Assembly: GCF_019795155.1 (NCBI RefSeq)
Contig: NZ_JAILYN010000015.1
Coordinates: forward strand, 28,599-92,598
Direction of reading: 5' to 3'
DNA length: 64,000 nucleotides
DNA from: Marinobacterium arenosum
Lineage (GTDB): Bacteria > Pseudomonadota > Gammaproteobacteria > Pseudomonadales > Balneatricaceae
This document shows positions 16,977 through 26,036 of this stretch, piece by piece; the stretch's first letter is position 1, and every line of letters starts with the position of its first letter. The notes beneath the pieces are model-generated. The model was not told where the DNA came from and made no database searches. It saw only the letters and a list, made by a program, of their open reading frames with translations. The translations under genes and the position numbers were made by a program.

Positions 16977-17990
16977 TCACTTGCTGGCGGCAAACTTTTC
17001 GTAATGGAAGCTGACCGGCTCTATGCCCCGCTCCTGCATATAGCTGTTGACCGCCTCCACCATCGGCGGCGGTCCGCACAGGTAGATATCCACGTCGCCA
17101 TCATTCAGATGGCCCGCTTCGATGTGGTGCGTCACATAGCCTTTCTGGGGCCAGCTGCTCTGTTCGGAGGCCACGCAGGCGCTGAAGGTGAAGTTTTCGA
17201 CCGCTGCGGCAAAGGCTTCCAGTTTGTCCAGCTCGACCAGGTCCGCATCGTGGGTAACACCGTAGATCAGGTGGACAGGATGTTCGCTGCCCTGCTGCCG
17301 GATCTTCTCCAGCATCGCCAGGAAGGGCGCCAACCCGGTGCCACCGGCCAGCATCAGCACCGGCCGCTTCACTTCACGCAGATAGAAGCTGCCAAAGGGT
17401 CCACGCAGCACGAGTTCGTCGCCGACCTGCGCCTTGCCGGCCATGAAGGTGCTCATCAGTCCTTCCGGCACCACCCGGATCAGGAAAGAAACGGATTCCT
17501 CCGCCTCGTTGACCATCGAGCTGAACGAGTAGGCGCGGGACTGATCGGTGCCCGGCACCTGAACGTTGACATACTGGCCCGGCAGAAAGTGCATGGCGCG
17601 GACCTGGTCGCCGGCGACAGTGAACGACAGCGTGGACTCGGACAGGCGGTTGATCTCGGTCAGCTTGGCGTGGACATCGGCCTGCTGGCTGCGCACGCAG
17701 ACTTCGGACGAAGCCGGCACGGTCACCACACAGTCCGATTCGGGAATCATGCGGCAGGTCAGCACGAACTGCTGTTCCGCCTCTTGATCGGACAGCGCAT
17801 CATCGATATAACCGTCCATCTCGTAACTGCCGGATTCGCAGTGGCACTTGCAGGTACCGCAGGCGCCGTCACGGCAATCCAGCGGGATATTGAGGCCGGA
17901 ACGGTAAGCCGCATCGGCGACGGTTTCCATCGGCAGTGTGGTGATGAATCGGGTCACCCCATCTTCGAAATTCAAAGCTACTTTATACAT
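16977..17990 (-). CDS. benC: Benzoate 1,2-dioxygenase electron-transfer reductase
   Basis: This 337-residue three-domain reductase has an N-terminal plant-type [2Fe-2S] ferredoxin domain, with Cys39, Cys44 and Cys47 (CRDGACGTCKC) and Cys79 (LTCRM). A FAD domain follows (RAYSFSS, about residue 155), then an NAD domain (LAGGTGLAPFLAML and YLCGPPPMVEAV). It passes electrons from NADH to the BenAB oxygenase. The domain order (ferredoxin first) and length match BenC/XylZ. It lies between benB and benD in the canonical benABCD order. Confidence 0.94.
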   Translation of the reverse strand: MYKVALNFEDGVTRFITTLPMETVADAAYRSGLNIPLDCRDGACGTCKCHCESGSYEMDGYIDDALSDQEAEQQFVLTCRMIPESDCVVTVPASSEVCVRSQQADVHAKLTEINRLSESTLSFTVAGDQVRAMHFLPGQYVNVQVPGTDQSRAYSFSSMVNEAEESVSFLIRVVPEGLMSTFMAGKAQVGDELVLRGPFGSFYLREVKRPVLMLAGGTGLAPFLAMLEKIRQQGSEHPVHLIYGVTHDADLVELDKLEAFAAAVENFTFSACVASEQSSWPQKGYVTHHIEAGHLNDGDVDIYLCGPPPMVEAVNSYMQERGIEPVSFHYEKFAASK

Positions 17991-18059
17991 GGCGTGCTAC
18001 CTCGGCCCCTTGAGGGGTATCGGCGATACCCCGGGACACTTGTTATAGGTGTGAATCGT

Positions 18060-18554
18060 TCAGAGGTGGTAGATATCCACCACGTGATGGATGTAGTCGT
18101 TCTTCAACACCACCTTCTTGCGCTTGATCTTCAGCTGGCCATCCTCGCCACGGACCAGCGTCAAGAAGGCGCTACCGAAATAGGTGTCCACGGCGTTGTA
18201 GCGGACACTGTTGGTCAGCCAGTTGTAGCGCACCTCGGCATCGCTGCCGGAGGCGCCCAGCACTTCCAGGTTGCTCAGCATGTGCTGGGTACGCGGTTCC
18301 GGCAGCGAGCTGGCGCTGGAACGGTCGGTCTTGATACGGAACACACGATCTTCCAGGCCATCGCGGCGGGCGTAGTAGATCAGCGAGATCTCGGACTGCG
18401 GGTCCACGGTCAACTCGCCATCCACATCCCAGCTCGGCACCCAGTACTCGGCATCCTTGTCGTAGTGCTCCAGCCAGGTGTCGTAGTCCTTGTCATCCAA
18501 CGCACGCTGCTCGGAGTGCAGAAAGTTACGGATCTCTTCGTAGGTAATGCTCAT
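18060..18554 (-). CDS. benB: Benzoate 1,2-dioxygenase small (beta) subunit
   Basis: This 164-residue protein of the ring-hydroxylating dioxygenase beta-subunit family (NTF2-like fold) begins with SITYEEIRNFLHSEQRALDD. It also contains DTWLEHYDKDAEYWVPSWD and the C-terminal KIKRKKVVLKNDYIHHVVDI. Beta subunits support the alpha3beta3 assembly and have no cofactor. It follows benA by 12 bases and precedes benC, as in known ben operons. Confidence 0.94.
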   Translation of the reverse strand: MSITYEEIRNFLHSEQRALDDKDYDTWLEHYDKDAEYWVPSWDVDGELTVDPQSEISLIYYARRDGLEDRVFRIKTDRSSASSLPEPRTQHMLSNLEVLGASGSDAEVRYNWLTNSVRYNAVDTYFGSAFLTLVRGEDGQLKIKRKKVVLKNDYIHHVVDIYHL

Positions 18555-18566
18555 CGGTACGCCTCC

Positions 18567-19904
18567 TTATTTCTGATCCTTGCGCGCGGCCTCGGCCAGC
18601 ACTTGCTGCCAGTAATGGTGCTGGACGATATACAGTCCCTCGTCCTCGGTCTTTTCACCGCTCATCAGCGGGTGGAGATCCAGCTTCCGGGCATCCTCGT
18701 CCTGGCCGTCGATCCAGTGCTCGGCACCGCGGCACATATCGTTCCAGGGCAGCTTGAGCCCCTTGAAGCCCTCCTGGCAGGCGCGGAACTCTTCCAGGTC
18801 ATCAGGCGTCGCCATGCCGGACGCGTTGAAGAAGTCTTCGTACTGACGGATGCGATGAGCACGCGCCTCGGCGCTCTCCCCTTTGGGCGCGATGCAGTAG
18901 ATGGTCACCTCGGTCTTGTCGACGGAGATCGGGCGGAAGTGACGGATCTGGGAGCTGAACTGGTCCATTAGGAACAGGTTCGGGTACAGGCAGAGGTTGC
19001 GCAGATTGCCGATCATCCAGTCGGCACGGTCTTCGCCGAACTTCGCGACCAGCTCGTCGCGGCGCTCATACAGCGGACGGTCCTGCGGGTTCGGCCAGTT
19101 CATCCACAGCAAGATATGGCCATGCTCGAAGGCGTAGAAACCGCCCTTCTGCTTGTTCCAGGTGGAGGCATCCATCGCCTTGACGTCGTCGATCGACATG
19201 CCGGCCTTGCGGCGCGAGGTGGTCGCCACGTAGTTCCAGTGGGTCGCGGAGACGTGGTAACCGTCGGCACCGTTTTCCGCCTGCAGTTTCCAGTTGCCAT
19301 CGTAGATATAGGTGGAGGAGCCGCGCACCACCTCCAGCCCTTCCGGCGACTGGTCGACGATCATGTCGATGATCTTGGCGGCCTCGCCCAGGTGCTCGGT
19401 CAGCGGCTTGACGTCGTCGTTCAGCGAGCCGAACAGGAAGCCGCGGTAGTTCTCCATGCGCACCTTTTTCAGGTTGTGGGAGCCGTTGCAGTTGAACGAT
19501 TCCGGGTAGCCGGCGCCGTCCGGGTCCTTGACCTTGACCAGCTTGCCGGAGTTGTTGAAGCTCCAGCCGTGGAACGGACAGGTGAAAACCGCCTTGTTGT
19601 CCTTCTTCTTGCGGCACAGCACCGCACCGCGGTGGCTGCAGGCATTGATGAAGCAGTTCAGCTCATCATCCTTGTTACGGGTGATGACCACCGGCTGGCG
19701 GCCGATGAACGTGGTGAAGTAATCGTTCTTGTTGGCGACCTGGCTCTCGTGGGCCAGGTAGATCCAGTTGCCCTCGAAGATGTGTTTCATCTCCAGTTCG
19801 AACAGCTCCGGGTCGGTGAACATGTCGCGACGGCCGCGATAAAGACCGTTCTCTTTATCGACCTCCATCATACCGCCCACTTTGGCTATCAGATTATCTT
19901 GCAT
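18567..19904 (-). CDS. benA: Benzoate 1,2-dioxygenase large (alpha) subunit
   Basis: This 445-residue terminal oxygenase has a Rieske centre with Cys89-X-His91 (CSHRG) and Cys109-X2-His112 (CPFHGW). The mononuclear iron site is in [14 protein letters not shown] (Asp214, His217, His222), with a later acidic ligand expected near residue 370. It inserts O2 into benzoate to give the 1,2-cis-diol. The start ATG has AAGGAGG at ideal spacing. It is the first gene of benABCD-orf36-benE and is preceded by a Pm-like promoter with two XylS/BenR-type boxes. Confidence 0.95.
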   Translation of the reverse strand: MQDNLIAKVGGMMEVDKENGLYRGRRDMFTDPELFELEMKHIFEGNWIYLAHESQVANKNDYFTTFIGRQPVVITRNKDDELNCFINACSHRGAVLCRKKKDNKAVFTCPFHGWSFNNSGKLVKVKDPDGAGYPESFNCNGSHNLKKVRMENYRGFLFGSLNDDVKPLTEHLGEAAKIIDMIVDQSPEGLEVVRGSSTYIYDGNWKLQAENGADGYHVSATHWNYVATTSRRKAGMSIDDVKAMDASTWNKQKGGFYAFEHGHILLWMNWPNPQDRPLYERRDELVAKFGEDRADWMIGNLRNLCLYPNLFLMDQFSSQIRHFRPISVDKTEVTIYCIAPKGESAEARAHRIRQYEDFFNASGMATPDDLEEFRACQEGFKGLKLPWNDMCRGAEHWIDGQDEDARKLDLHPLMSGEKTEDEGLYIVQHHYWQQVLAEAARKDQK

Positions 19905-19931
19905 GTCAGGCCCTCCTTATTGTTTGGTCCC

Positions 19932-19994
19932 AGATTAGAGAGCCCGCCAAAAGGCCACTATCCAGCCCTTGCCATTCTTTATCCCATATCTGCA
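19932..19994 (-). promoter_or_regulatory. Pm-like benA promoter with tandem XylS/BenR boxes
   Basis: On the minus strand, TGCAGATATGGGATA (19994-19980) matches the XylS half-site TGCA-N6-GGNTA perfectly. A second box, GGCAAGGGCTGGATA (19973-19959), has one mismatch and starts exactly 21 bases further on. A -10-like TAATCT (19937-19932) lies 21 bases beyond the proximal box. From memory, the Pseudomonas Pm promoter has the same 21-base repeat period and the same box-to--10 distance. The cognate activator is probably the AraC-type gene at 26880-27854. Confidence 0.75.
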
Positions 19995-20121
19995 GCGGAT
20001 ACAGTTGCAGCACGGGGCTAGGAAAATCGCATCCGGGCACCTTCGGCATACCGCACATCCCTGTGCATGCGCCGCTCCTGTGCATCCATGCACCCGCGGC
20101 ATACCGCACATCCCTGCGCAT

Positions 20122-20146
20122 AAAAAACGCCGTCAGATGACGGCGT
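20122..20146 (-). terminator. Rho-independent terminator of the first catechol 2,3-dioxygenase gene
   Basis: On the minus strand, an 8-9 bp GC-rich stem (ACGCCGTCA / TGACGGCGT, 2-base loop) is followed directly by TTTTTT. It lies about 55 bases after the dioxygenase stop and before the benA promoter, isolating the two transcripts. Two direct copies of CGGCATACCGCACATCCCTG lie nearby (about 20044 and 20097); their function is unknown. Confidence 0.85.
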
Positions 20147-20200
20147 AGGAAGGTTCGACTGCAGAAACAGGACAGTCGATTGCAGCACGACAACAACAAT

Positions 20201-21124
20201 TCAGGTCAGCGTGGTCAGGAAACGCTCGTTGAGCTGGCGGTCATGATAGAAGATCGCTTTGCCCAGCTGCTCGGCGTCCCAGGTGACCGGTTCGTGATCG
20301 GGGTAGTGGTAGTCCCCGCCACAGAACACCTCGTTGCGGTTGCCGGACGGGTCGAAGAAGTAGATCGTCTGACCATGGGTCAGACCATGACGGGTCGGGC
20401 CGATATCGATGGAGGTATCGGTCATCGAGATCAGGTCACCGGCCCGCAGCACATCGTCCCAGGTCTCCAGGAAGAAGGAGGCGTGATGAAATTTTCCGGG
20501 CTCGGGATGATCGATAAAGGCAACGTCATGTGCCTTCATGCTGGCGGTCAGGAACTGCGCCACTCGCTTGCCGTCAGGGGCAACCACCTGTTCGGCCAGC
20601 TCGAAGCCCAGCACGTCACGGAACAGCGCCAGCGTCCGGTCCAGTTCGGTGCCGTACAGCAGACAGTGGTCGAAGCGCGTGGCTTTCATCCCCTTGAGGT
20701 CACGGGGCCAGGCTTCCGGGTTGCGGTTAGCCACGCCCCACTTGCCGGTCTGCTGCTTGCTGGCAAACAACTCGAAATGGTGGCCACTGGGTGCCAGAAA
20801 GCGAAGACGGCGCCCGCAATCCTTCAATTCACCGGCCGGAATTTCCTCAACGCCGCAACCGAACGTCTGCAGATCCTGATGCAACTGCTCGAGGATCTCT
20901 TCACTCAGGCACTTGAAGGCCATGAAATCCATGCCCGGCCGGTCCGCTTCACGTAACACCACCGAGAACTTGTCCACCTCGGTCCAGGCCTTCAGGTACA
21001 CCCGCCCCTGGCTGTCCCGGTCCATCTCGACCAGGCCCAGCAGATCGACGTAATGCCGTAGCGCTTCATCCATATCCAGTACCCGGATCTGCACATGACC
21101 GGGACGCATCACACCCTTTCTCAT
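20201..21124 (-). CDS. Catechol 2,3-dioxygenase, copy 1 (monocistronic)
   Basis: This vicinal-oxygen-chelate extradiol dioxygenase of 307 residues has the Fe(II) ligands at the positions known for XylE/DmpB: His153 (RFDHCLLYG), His214 (GKFHHASF) and Glu265 (NRNEVFCGG). It cleaves catechol to 2-hydroxymuconic semialdehyde. The ATG at 21124 is preferred over the in-frame GTG at 21130, which falls in the ribosome-binding region. It has its own XylS-type operator pair and terminator, so it forms a single-gene transcript, probably induced with benzoate metabolism. A second copy lies in the phenol operon at 30491. Confidence 0.95.
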   Translation of the reverse strand: MRKGVMRPGHVQIRVLDMDEALRHYVDLLGLVEMDRDSQGRVYLKAWTEVDKFSVVLREADRPGMDFMAFKCLSEEILEQLHQDLQTFGCGVEEIPAGELKDCGRRLRFLAPSGHHFELFASKQQTGKWGVANRNPEAWPRDLKGMKATRFDHCLLYGTELDRTLALFRDVLGFELAEQVVAPDGKRVAQFLTASMKAHDVAFIDHPEPGKFHHASFFLETWDDVLRAGDLISMTDTSIDIGPTRHGLTHGQTIYFFDPSGNRNEVFCGGDYHYPDHEPVTWDAEQLGKAIFYHDRQLNERFLTTLT

Positions 21125-21180
21125 AGCCACCTCTCTTATTGTTCGCTTTTGGCGGCGACGCTTCCGCCGCCGATGACTCG

Positions 21181-21242
21181 ACTATTGCAGGTGCGTGTGC
21201 GGCATTAAATCCGATGGCTGCAAGCTTTATCCAATCCATGCA
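21181..21242 (-). promoter_or_regulatory. XylS/BenR-type operator pair for catechol dioxygenase copy 1
   Basis: On the minus strand, TGCATGGATTGGATA (21242-21228) matches TGCA-N6-GGNTA perfectly. TGCAGCCATCGGATT (21222-21208) has one mismatch and starts 20 bases further on. A -10-like AATAGT (21186-21181) lies 21 bases past the proximal box, the same geometry as at benA. Confidence 0.68.
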
Positions 21243-21255
21243 AACCAACCGCCGT

Positions 21256-21319
21256 TGCAGTTTTTGGACACAGCTGTGCACCTGGCGGCTATTGCCCACC
21301 CGGCCGCCTTCTTTCTAAT
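21256..21319 (+). promoter_or_regulatory. XylS/BenR-type operator pair and -10 for the aromatic ABC transporter
   Basis: On the plus strand, TGCAGTTTTTGGACA (21256-21270) has one mismatch to TGCA-N6-GGNTA. TGCACCTGGCGGCTA (21277-21291) is perfect and begins exactly 21 bases later. TCTAAT (21314-21319), matching TATAAT at five of six, follows at 22 bases. The pair points toward the ABC transporter and lies back to back with the pair serving the divergent dioxygenase gene. Confidence 0.68.
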
Positions 21320-21359
21320 CAACAGACCATAAAAATAACGACGCACAATGAGGTTTATC

Positions 21360-22532
21360 ATGTTCAAGCCCAACAGAATGCTTACTGCCGTCGCGGCCGG
21401 TCTGGCCACCCTGTCCCTGAGCACAACGGTTGCGGCCAGCGACGAGCCGATCAAGGTCGGCATGATGCTGCCTTTCAGCGGTGTTTACGGCGCGCTGGGC
21501 GATGCCACCCGCAACGGCCTGAAGATGGCGCTGCAGGAGAAAGCCCCGCAACTACACGGCCGCAAGATCGAATTCATCGAGATCGATACCGAAGCCCGCC
21601 CCGAGCGCGCCCCTGAAATCTCCTCTTCGCTGCTCAATAACAGCAAAGCCGACTTCATCATCGGCCCGGTGCATTCGGGCGTCGCCATGGGCATGCTGAA
21701 AGTGCTGCGTGGCAAGGAGACGGTGATGATCGTGCCCAATGCCGGTGCCGGCCCGGTGACCGGTCCGCTGTGCGCACCGAACGTGTTCCGCACCTCGTTT
21801 TCCTCCTGGCAGCCGTCCTATCCGATGGGCGAGGTGGCATTGGACAACGGCTACCGGAAAGTGGTGACCATGAGCTGGAACTACGGCATGGGCAAGGAGA
21901 GCCTGGACGCCTTCGAAGAGTCCTTCACCGCCGGTGGCGGTGAGATCGTCAAGAAGATCCTGGTGCCCTTCCCGAAAACCGAATTCCAGGCCTACCTGTC
22001 CGAGATCGCCTCGATCAATCCCGATGCGGTGTTCGTGTTCTTCGCCGGCGGCGGCGCCGTTAAGTTCGTCAAGGATTACGATGCGCTGGGTCTGAAGGGC
22101 AAGATTCCGCTGCTGGGGGCCGGCTTCCTGACCGAGGGCACACTCGAGGCCCAGGGCAGCTCGGCCGAGGGCATCATGACCACGCTGCACTATGCCGATA
22201 CCCTGGAGACAGCCGAGAACCTCGACTTCCGCAAGTCCTACCAGGCGCAGTTCGGCAAACCCTCCGATATCTATGCGGTACAGGGCTATGACACCGGCCT
22301 GATGATCGCCTCCGCCGTCAACCGGATGGGTGGCGATGTCTCCGATCACGCATCACTGATCAAGACCCTGGAGAACACCACCGTGGAGAGCCCGCGCGGT
22401 GCGTTCACCTTCTCCGCCGCCCACAACCCGGTGCAGAACATCTACCTGCGCACCGTGGAGGGCGGCGTCAACAAGGTGCTGTACGTGGCGTCCCCGGCGC
22501 TGAGCGACCCGGCCCGCGGCTGCAAGCTCTGA
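21360..22532 (+). CDS. Branched-chain amino acid-type ABC transporter, periplasmic binding protein
   Basis: This precursor of about 390 residues has a Sec signal peptide (MFKPNRMLTAVAAGLATLSL, cleaved near TVAAS). A LivK/Peripla_BP_6 domain follows, with IKVGMMLPFSGVYGALGDATRNG at its start. The ATG at 21360 is preceded by GAGG at 6 bases; the in-frame ATG at 21348 overlaps that site. LivK-like receptors also bind aromatic carboxylates and phenol derivatives. The XylS-type boxes upstream and the position inside an aromatic island make an aromatic acid the likely ligand (inference). It is first of five co-oriented transporter genes. Confidence 0.88.
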   Translation: MFKPNRMLTAVAAGLATLSLSTTVAASDEPIKVGMMLPFSGVYGALGDATRNGLKMALQEKAPQLHGRKIEFIEIDTEARPERAPEISSSLLNNSKADFIIGPVHSGVAMGMLKVLRGKETVMIVPNAGAGPVTGPLCAPNVFRTSFSSWQPSYPMGEVALDNGYRKVVTMSWNYGMGKESLDAFEESFTAGGGEIVKKILVPFPKTEFQAYLSEIASINPDAVFVFFAGGGAVKFVKDYDALGLKGKIPLLGAGFLTEGTLEAQGSSAEGIMTTLHYADTLETAENLDFRKSYQAQFGKPSDIYAVQGYDTGLMIASAVNRMGGDVSDHASLIKTLENTTVESPRGAFTFSAAHNPVQNIYLRTVEGGVNKVLYVASPALSDPARGCKL

Positions 22533-22594
22533 TCCACAGCCGGGCGGCCCCGGCTGCCCGGCCTGTTCCAACCAACTGATCTGCGGGTTCTGTC

Positions 22595-23458
22595 ATGACC
22601 ACGTCCCTGTTTTTAGTGCAGCTGATCAACGGACTGCAGTATGGTCTACTGCTGTTCCTGATCGCGTCCGGCCTGACGCTGGTATTCGGCGTCATGGGCA
22701 TCCTCAACCTGGCACACGGCTCGATGTACATGGTCGGCGCCTACCTGGCCTGGTATTTCGTCGAACATACCGGCAGCTTCGGCCTCAGCGCCATCCTCTC
22801 CGCCGCCATCGCGCTGCTGATCGGCATTCTGGTGGAGCGCACCCTTATCCGCCAGCTGTACCGGCGCAACCACCTGGACCAGGTGCTGCTGACTATCGGC
22901 ATGATCTTCGTGTTCAACGCCCTGCAAAGCCTGTTGTGGGGCAACGATCCGCTGGGGGTCGCCGTGCCTGAGCCACTGTCCGGCGCGGTGCCGCTGACCG
23001 AGGTGCTGGAATACCCGGTCTACCGCATCTTCGTCGCATTGCTGTGCGTCGCCATCGCCGCGCTGATGTATTTCATGATCAACAAGACCCGTCTCGGCAT
23101 GTTGATCCGCGCCGGTGAATCCAACCGCGAGATGGTCGAGTGCCTCGGCATCGATATCCGCAAGCTCTATACCATCGTCTTCGCCATCGGCGTGATGCTG
23201 GCCGCGGTGGCCGGCGTGGCCGCCGCGCCTATGTCCTCGATCGTACCCGGCATGGGTGAGCACATTCTGATCACCTGCTTCGTGGTGGTGGTGATCGGCG
23301 GCATGGGCTCGATCAAGGGGGCGCTGGTGGCCGCGCTGCTGGTCGGGCTGGTCGATACCTTCGCCTCGGTGCTGCTGCCCCAGCTGTCGAGCATGATGAT
23401 CTACATCCTGATGGCGTTCATCCTGCTGCTCAAACCTCAGGGACTGTTCTCGTCCTGA
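22595..23458 (+). CDS. Branched-chain amino acid-type ABC transporter permease (LivH-like)
   Basis: This 287-residue inner-membrane permease has about eight hydrophobic segments and the LivH-family patterns LINGLQYGLLLFLIASGLTL, GLTLVFGVMGILNLAHGS and VVVVIGGMGSIKGALV. It would form the translocation pore with the LivM-like protein encoded 16 bases downstream. It follows the binding-protein gene by 62 bases. Substrate specificity cannot be read from the permease. Confidence 0.92.
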   Translation: MTTSLFLVQLINGLQYGLLLFLIASGLTLVFGVMGILNLAHGSMYMVGAYLAWYFVEHTGSFGLSAILSAAIALLIGILVERTLIRQLYRRNHLDQVLLTIGMIFVFNALQSLLWGNDPLGVAVPEPLSGAVPLTEVLEYPVYRIFVALLCVAIAALMYFMINKTRLGMLIRAGESNREMVECLGIDIRKLYTIVFAIGVMLAAVAGVAAAPMSSIVPGMGEHILITCFVVVVIGGMGSIKGALVAALLVGLVDTFASVLLPQLSSMMIYILMAFILLLKPQGLFSS

Positions 23459-23473
23459 TCCGGAGTCCGTGCC

Positions 23474-24436
23474 ATGCTTTTCAATAAACGTACCGAACGC
23501 TACTTCATCTGGCTGTTCTTTCCACTGGCCCTGCTGCTGCCGCTATTCCTGGAACAGAACACCTTCTACGTCAGCAAACTGACCAGCGTGATGATCTTCG
23601 CCCTGTTCGTGATGTCGCTGGATTACCTGGTAGGCCGTTGCGGCCTGATCACCCTGGGCCATGCGATGTTCTACGGCCTGGGCGGCTACCTGTTCTGGAT
23701 GATCGCACCGGAATACGAGGCGGTGAACTTCTGGGTCTACACCTTCTACATCTGCATGATCGCGGCAGCCGTCGCGCTGGTGATCGGCTTCCTGGTGCTG
23801 CGCACCAGCGGCATCTACATGATCATGATCACCCTGGCTTTCGCCCAGATGACCTTCTACTTCTTCTCCGACTCGATCGAGTTCGGCGGCAACGACGGCC
23901 TGTTCATCTACGTCAAGCCGGAAACCAGCATCTTCGGGCTCAGCTTCTTCGACCTCGATAACCCGACCCACTTCTACTACCTCTGCCTGCTGTCGCTGTT
24001 CAATACGCTGGTGTTCTTCCGGCTGCTGATCCGCTCCCGCTTCGGCCGAGTGGTGGACGCCATCCACGAGAACCCGGGCCGGACCACGGCGCTGGGCTAC
24101 AACATCTTCCTGTTCCGCCTGATGAGCTACGTGATCGCCTCGGCGCTGGGCGCCTACGCCGGCTACCTGTTCACCCTGCAGTACGGCTTCGTCAACCCGT
24201 CGATGCTGGCCTGGACCACCTCCGGCTCGGCACTGGTGATGTCGATACTGGGCGGCATGGGTTCCATCTACGGCGCCGTGCTCGGCACCTTCGTCTACGA
24301 AGGGTTGCACTACAGCCTCGAACACCTGACCGAACACTGGCTGCTGTTCATGGGCGCCCTGATCATCGCCATGGTGATGCTGTTCAAGAACGGCATCGCC
24401 GGATACATGGAGAAACTGCTGGAGAAACGCGTATGA
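23474..24436 (+). CDS. Branched-chain amino acid-type ABC transporter permease (LivM-like)
   Basis: This 320-residue permease has about nine or ten hydrophobic segments and LivM-family motifs (SLDYLVGRCGLITLGHAMFYGLG, MVMSILGGMGSIYGAVLG-type segment near residues 255-275). It pairs with the LivH-like permease. Its last codons overlap the start of the next ATPase gene by 4 bases (ATGA), indicating translational coupling. Confidence 0.92.
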   Translation: MLFNKRTERYFIWLFFPLALLLPLFLEQNTFYVSKLTSVMIFALFVMSLDYLVGRCGLITLGHAMFYGLGGYLFWMIAPEYEAVNFWVYTFYICMIAAAVALVIGFLVLRTSGIYMIMITLAFAQMTFYFFSDSIEFGGNDGLFIYVKPETSIFGLSFFDLDNPTHFYYLCLLSLFNTLVFFRLLIRSRFGRVVDAIHENPGRTTALGYNIFLFRLMSYVIASALGAYAGYLFTLQYGFVNPSMLAWTTSGSALVMSILGGMGSIYGAVLGTFVYEGLHYSLEHLTEHWLLFMGALIIAMVMLFKNGIAGYMEKLLEKRV

Positions 24437-25212
24437 ATACCCAAGTCTCGCTGGATATCCAGGTGATGCTGGAAACCCAGGGCCTGTGCAAATACTGGGG
24501 CGGGCTCAAGGCATTGGACGGTGTCTCACTGCAGTTCTACGACAAACAACTGCACGGCATCGTCGGCCCCAACGGAGCCGGCAAAAGTACCCTACTGAAC
24601 CTGCTCTGCGGTCATTACAAACCAACCCACGGCCGCATCATGCACAAGGGCGAAGCGATCGAGGCGATCAAGCCCCACGCCTTTGCCCGCCGCGGCATCG
24701 GCCGCAGCTTTCAAAAAACCAATATCTACCCGGGCGCCAGCTGCCTGGAGAACTGCTGCGTGGCGGTGCAGCGGCGTATGGGCGGCAACTTCAACCTGCT
24801 GCGCTCGCGTTACAGCCAGAAGGTGCTGGACGAGATCGCCAGCGATGCGCTGGACAAGGTGGGCCTGGGCGCCCGCCGCGACCAGATCGCCGCGCAGATC
24901 AGCTATGGCGAGCAGCGCCAGTTGGAGATCGCCATGGTACTGGCCACCGCCCCGCAAGTGCTGCTGCTGGACGAACCCATGGCCGGCATGGGCCACGAGG
25001 AATCCCAGCTGATCATCGAGCTGCTGAACAGGCTCAAGCGGGAGTACTGCATCGTGCTGGTGGAACACGACATGGATGCGGTGTTCGAGCTGTCGGACCA
25101 ACTGACCGTGATGGTGGATGGCCAGCACCTGACCACCGGCACCGTCTCTCAGGTGCGCGATAATCCGCGCGTAAAAGAGGCCTATCTGGGACAGGGCGAC
25201 GAGGTATTCTGA
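24433..25212 (+). CDS. Branched-chain amino acid-type ABC transporter ATPase (LivG-like)
   Basis: This 259-residue ATPase has Walker A GPNGAGKST, signature ISYGEQRQLEIAM, Walker B VLLLDEPMAGMG and the switch His in LVEHDMDAVFEL. The BCA_ABC_TP C-terminal extension (KEAYLGQGDEVF) identifies the LivG class. It overlaps the LivM-like gene and is followed 3 bases later by the LivF-like ATPase. Confidence 0.93.
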   Translation: MNTQVSLDIQVMLETQGLCKYWGGLKALDGVSLQFYDKQLHGIVGPNGAGKSTLLNLLCGHYKPTHGRIMHKGEAIEAIKPHAFARRGIGRSFQKTNIYPGASCLENCCVAVQRRMGGNFNLLRSRYSQKVLDEIASDALDKVGLGARRDQIAAQISYGEQRQLEIAMVLATAPQVLLLDEPMAGMGHEESQLIIELLNRLKREYCIVLVEHDMDAVFELSDQLTVMVDGQHLTTGTVSQVRDNPRVKEAYLGQGDEVF

Positions 25213-25214
25213 CG

Positions 25215-25925
25215 ATGACCAAACTGCTACAAGTGAAGGGGCTGCATACCTATTACGGTGAAAGCCACATCCTGCACGGTGTGAATTTCGACATTCAGCC
25301 CGGCCAGGCGGTCAGCCTGATGGGCCGCAACGGCATGGGCAAGACCACTACGCTGAAATCCATTCTCGGTCTGGTACCGCCACGCAGCGGCGATGTGATC
25401 TTCCAGGGCGAGGAGCTCAGTGAGCTGCCCACCTGGCAGCGCATGCGCAAGGATATCGCCTATGTACCCGAAGGACGCGGCATGTTCCACAACCTGACGG
25501 TGAAGGAGCATCTGGAGATGGCCGCCCGCGCCAACCGGAACGGCGAACGGAACTGGACCTACCAGCGGGTGCTGGAGACCTTCCCCCGCCTGCAGCAGCG
25601 GCTGAGCAACCTGGGCACCCAACTGTCCGGTGGCGAACAACAGATGCTGGCGATCGGCCGGGCGCTGGTCACCAACCCTGAGCTGCTGATTCTGGACGAG
25701 GCCACCGAAGGCCTGGCGCCGCTGATCCGCAAGGAGATCTGGCAGGTGATCCGCACCATCAAGGAGAGCGGCATCTCGACTCTGATCGTCGACAAGAACA
25801 TCCAGGTGCTGAAGGAGCTGTGCGACCAGCATATCGTGCTGGTCAAGGGCCAGGTGGTGTTCAGCGCCGGCTCCGAACAGCTGATGCACAACCTGACAGA
25901 GGTCGAGTCCTATCTGGGTGTCTGA
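25215..25925 (+). CDS. Branched-chain amino acid-type ABC transporter ATPase (LivF-like)
   Basis: This 236-residue ATPase has Walker A GRNGMGKTT, signature LSGGEQQMLAIGRAL and Walker B LLILDEATEGLAP. The switch position reads LIVDKNIQ, as is usual in LivF-like subunits (Asp-Lys/Gln-Asn instead of the common Thr-His-Asp). It completes the five-gene transporter; the LivG-like partner supplies the second nucleotide site. The IclR regulator gene starts about 110 bases downstream. Confidence 0.93.
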   Translation: MTKLLQVKGLHTYYGESHILHGVNFDIQPGQAVSLMGRNGMGKTTTLKSILGLVPPRSGDVIFQGEELSELPTWQRMRKDIAYVPEGRGMFHNLTVKEHLEMAARANRNGERNWTYQRVLETFPRLQQRLSNLGTQLSGGEQQMLAIGRALVTNPELLILDEATEGLAPLIRKEIWQVIRTIKESGISTLIVDKNIQVLKELCDQHIVLVKGQVVFSAGSEQLMHNLTEVESYLGV

Positions 25926-26036
25926 GCCCGGACTGCCGGGCTCGCCCGGTCGCGGACATCGACGCGCCAGTTGGGGGTTCTGCCAGCATATTGGTAGAAT
26001 CCCCGATTCCGATGTTGGTTAAATGGATACCCTCAG

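Noticed and set aside
16668..18971. 767-codon open frame on the plus strand
   Set aside because: Antisense to benD, benC, benB and benA; composition and lack of motifs show it is a shadow of GC-rich coding DNA.
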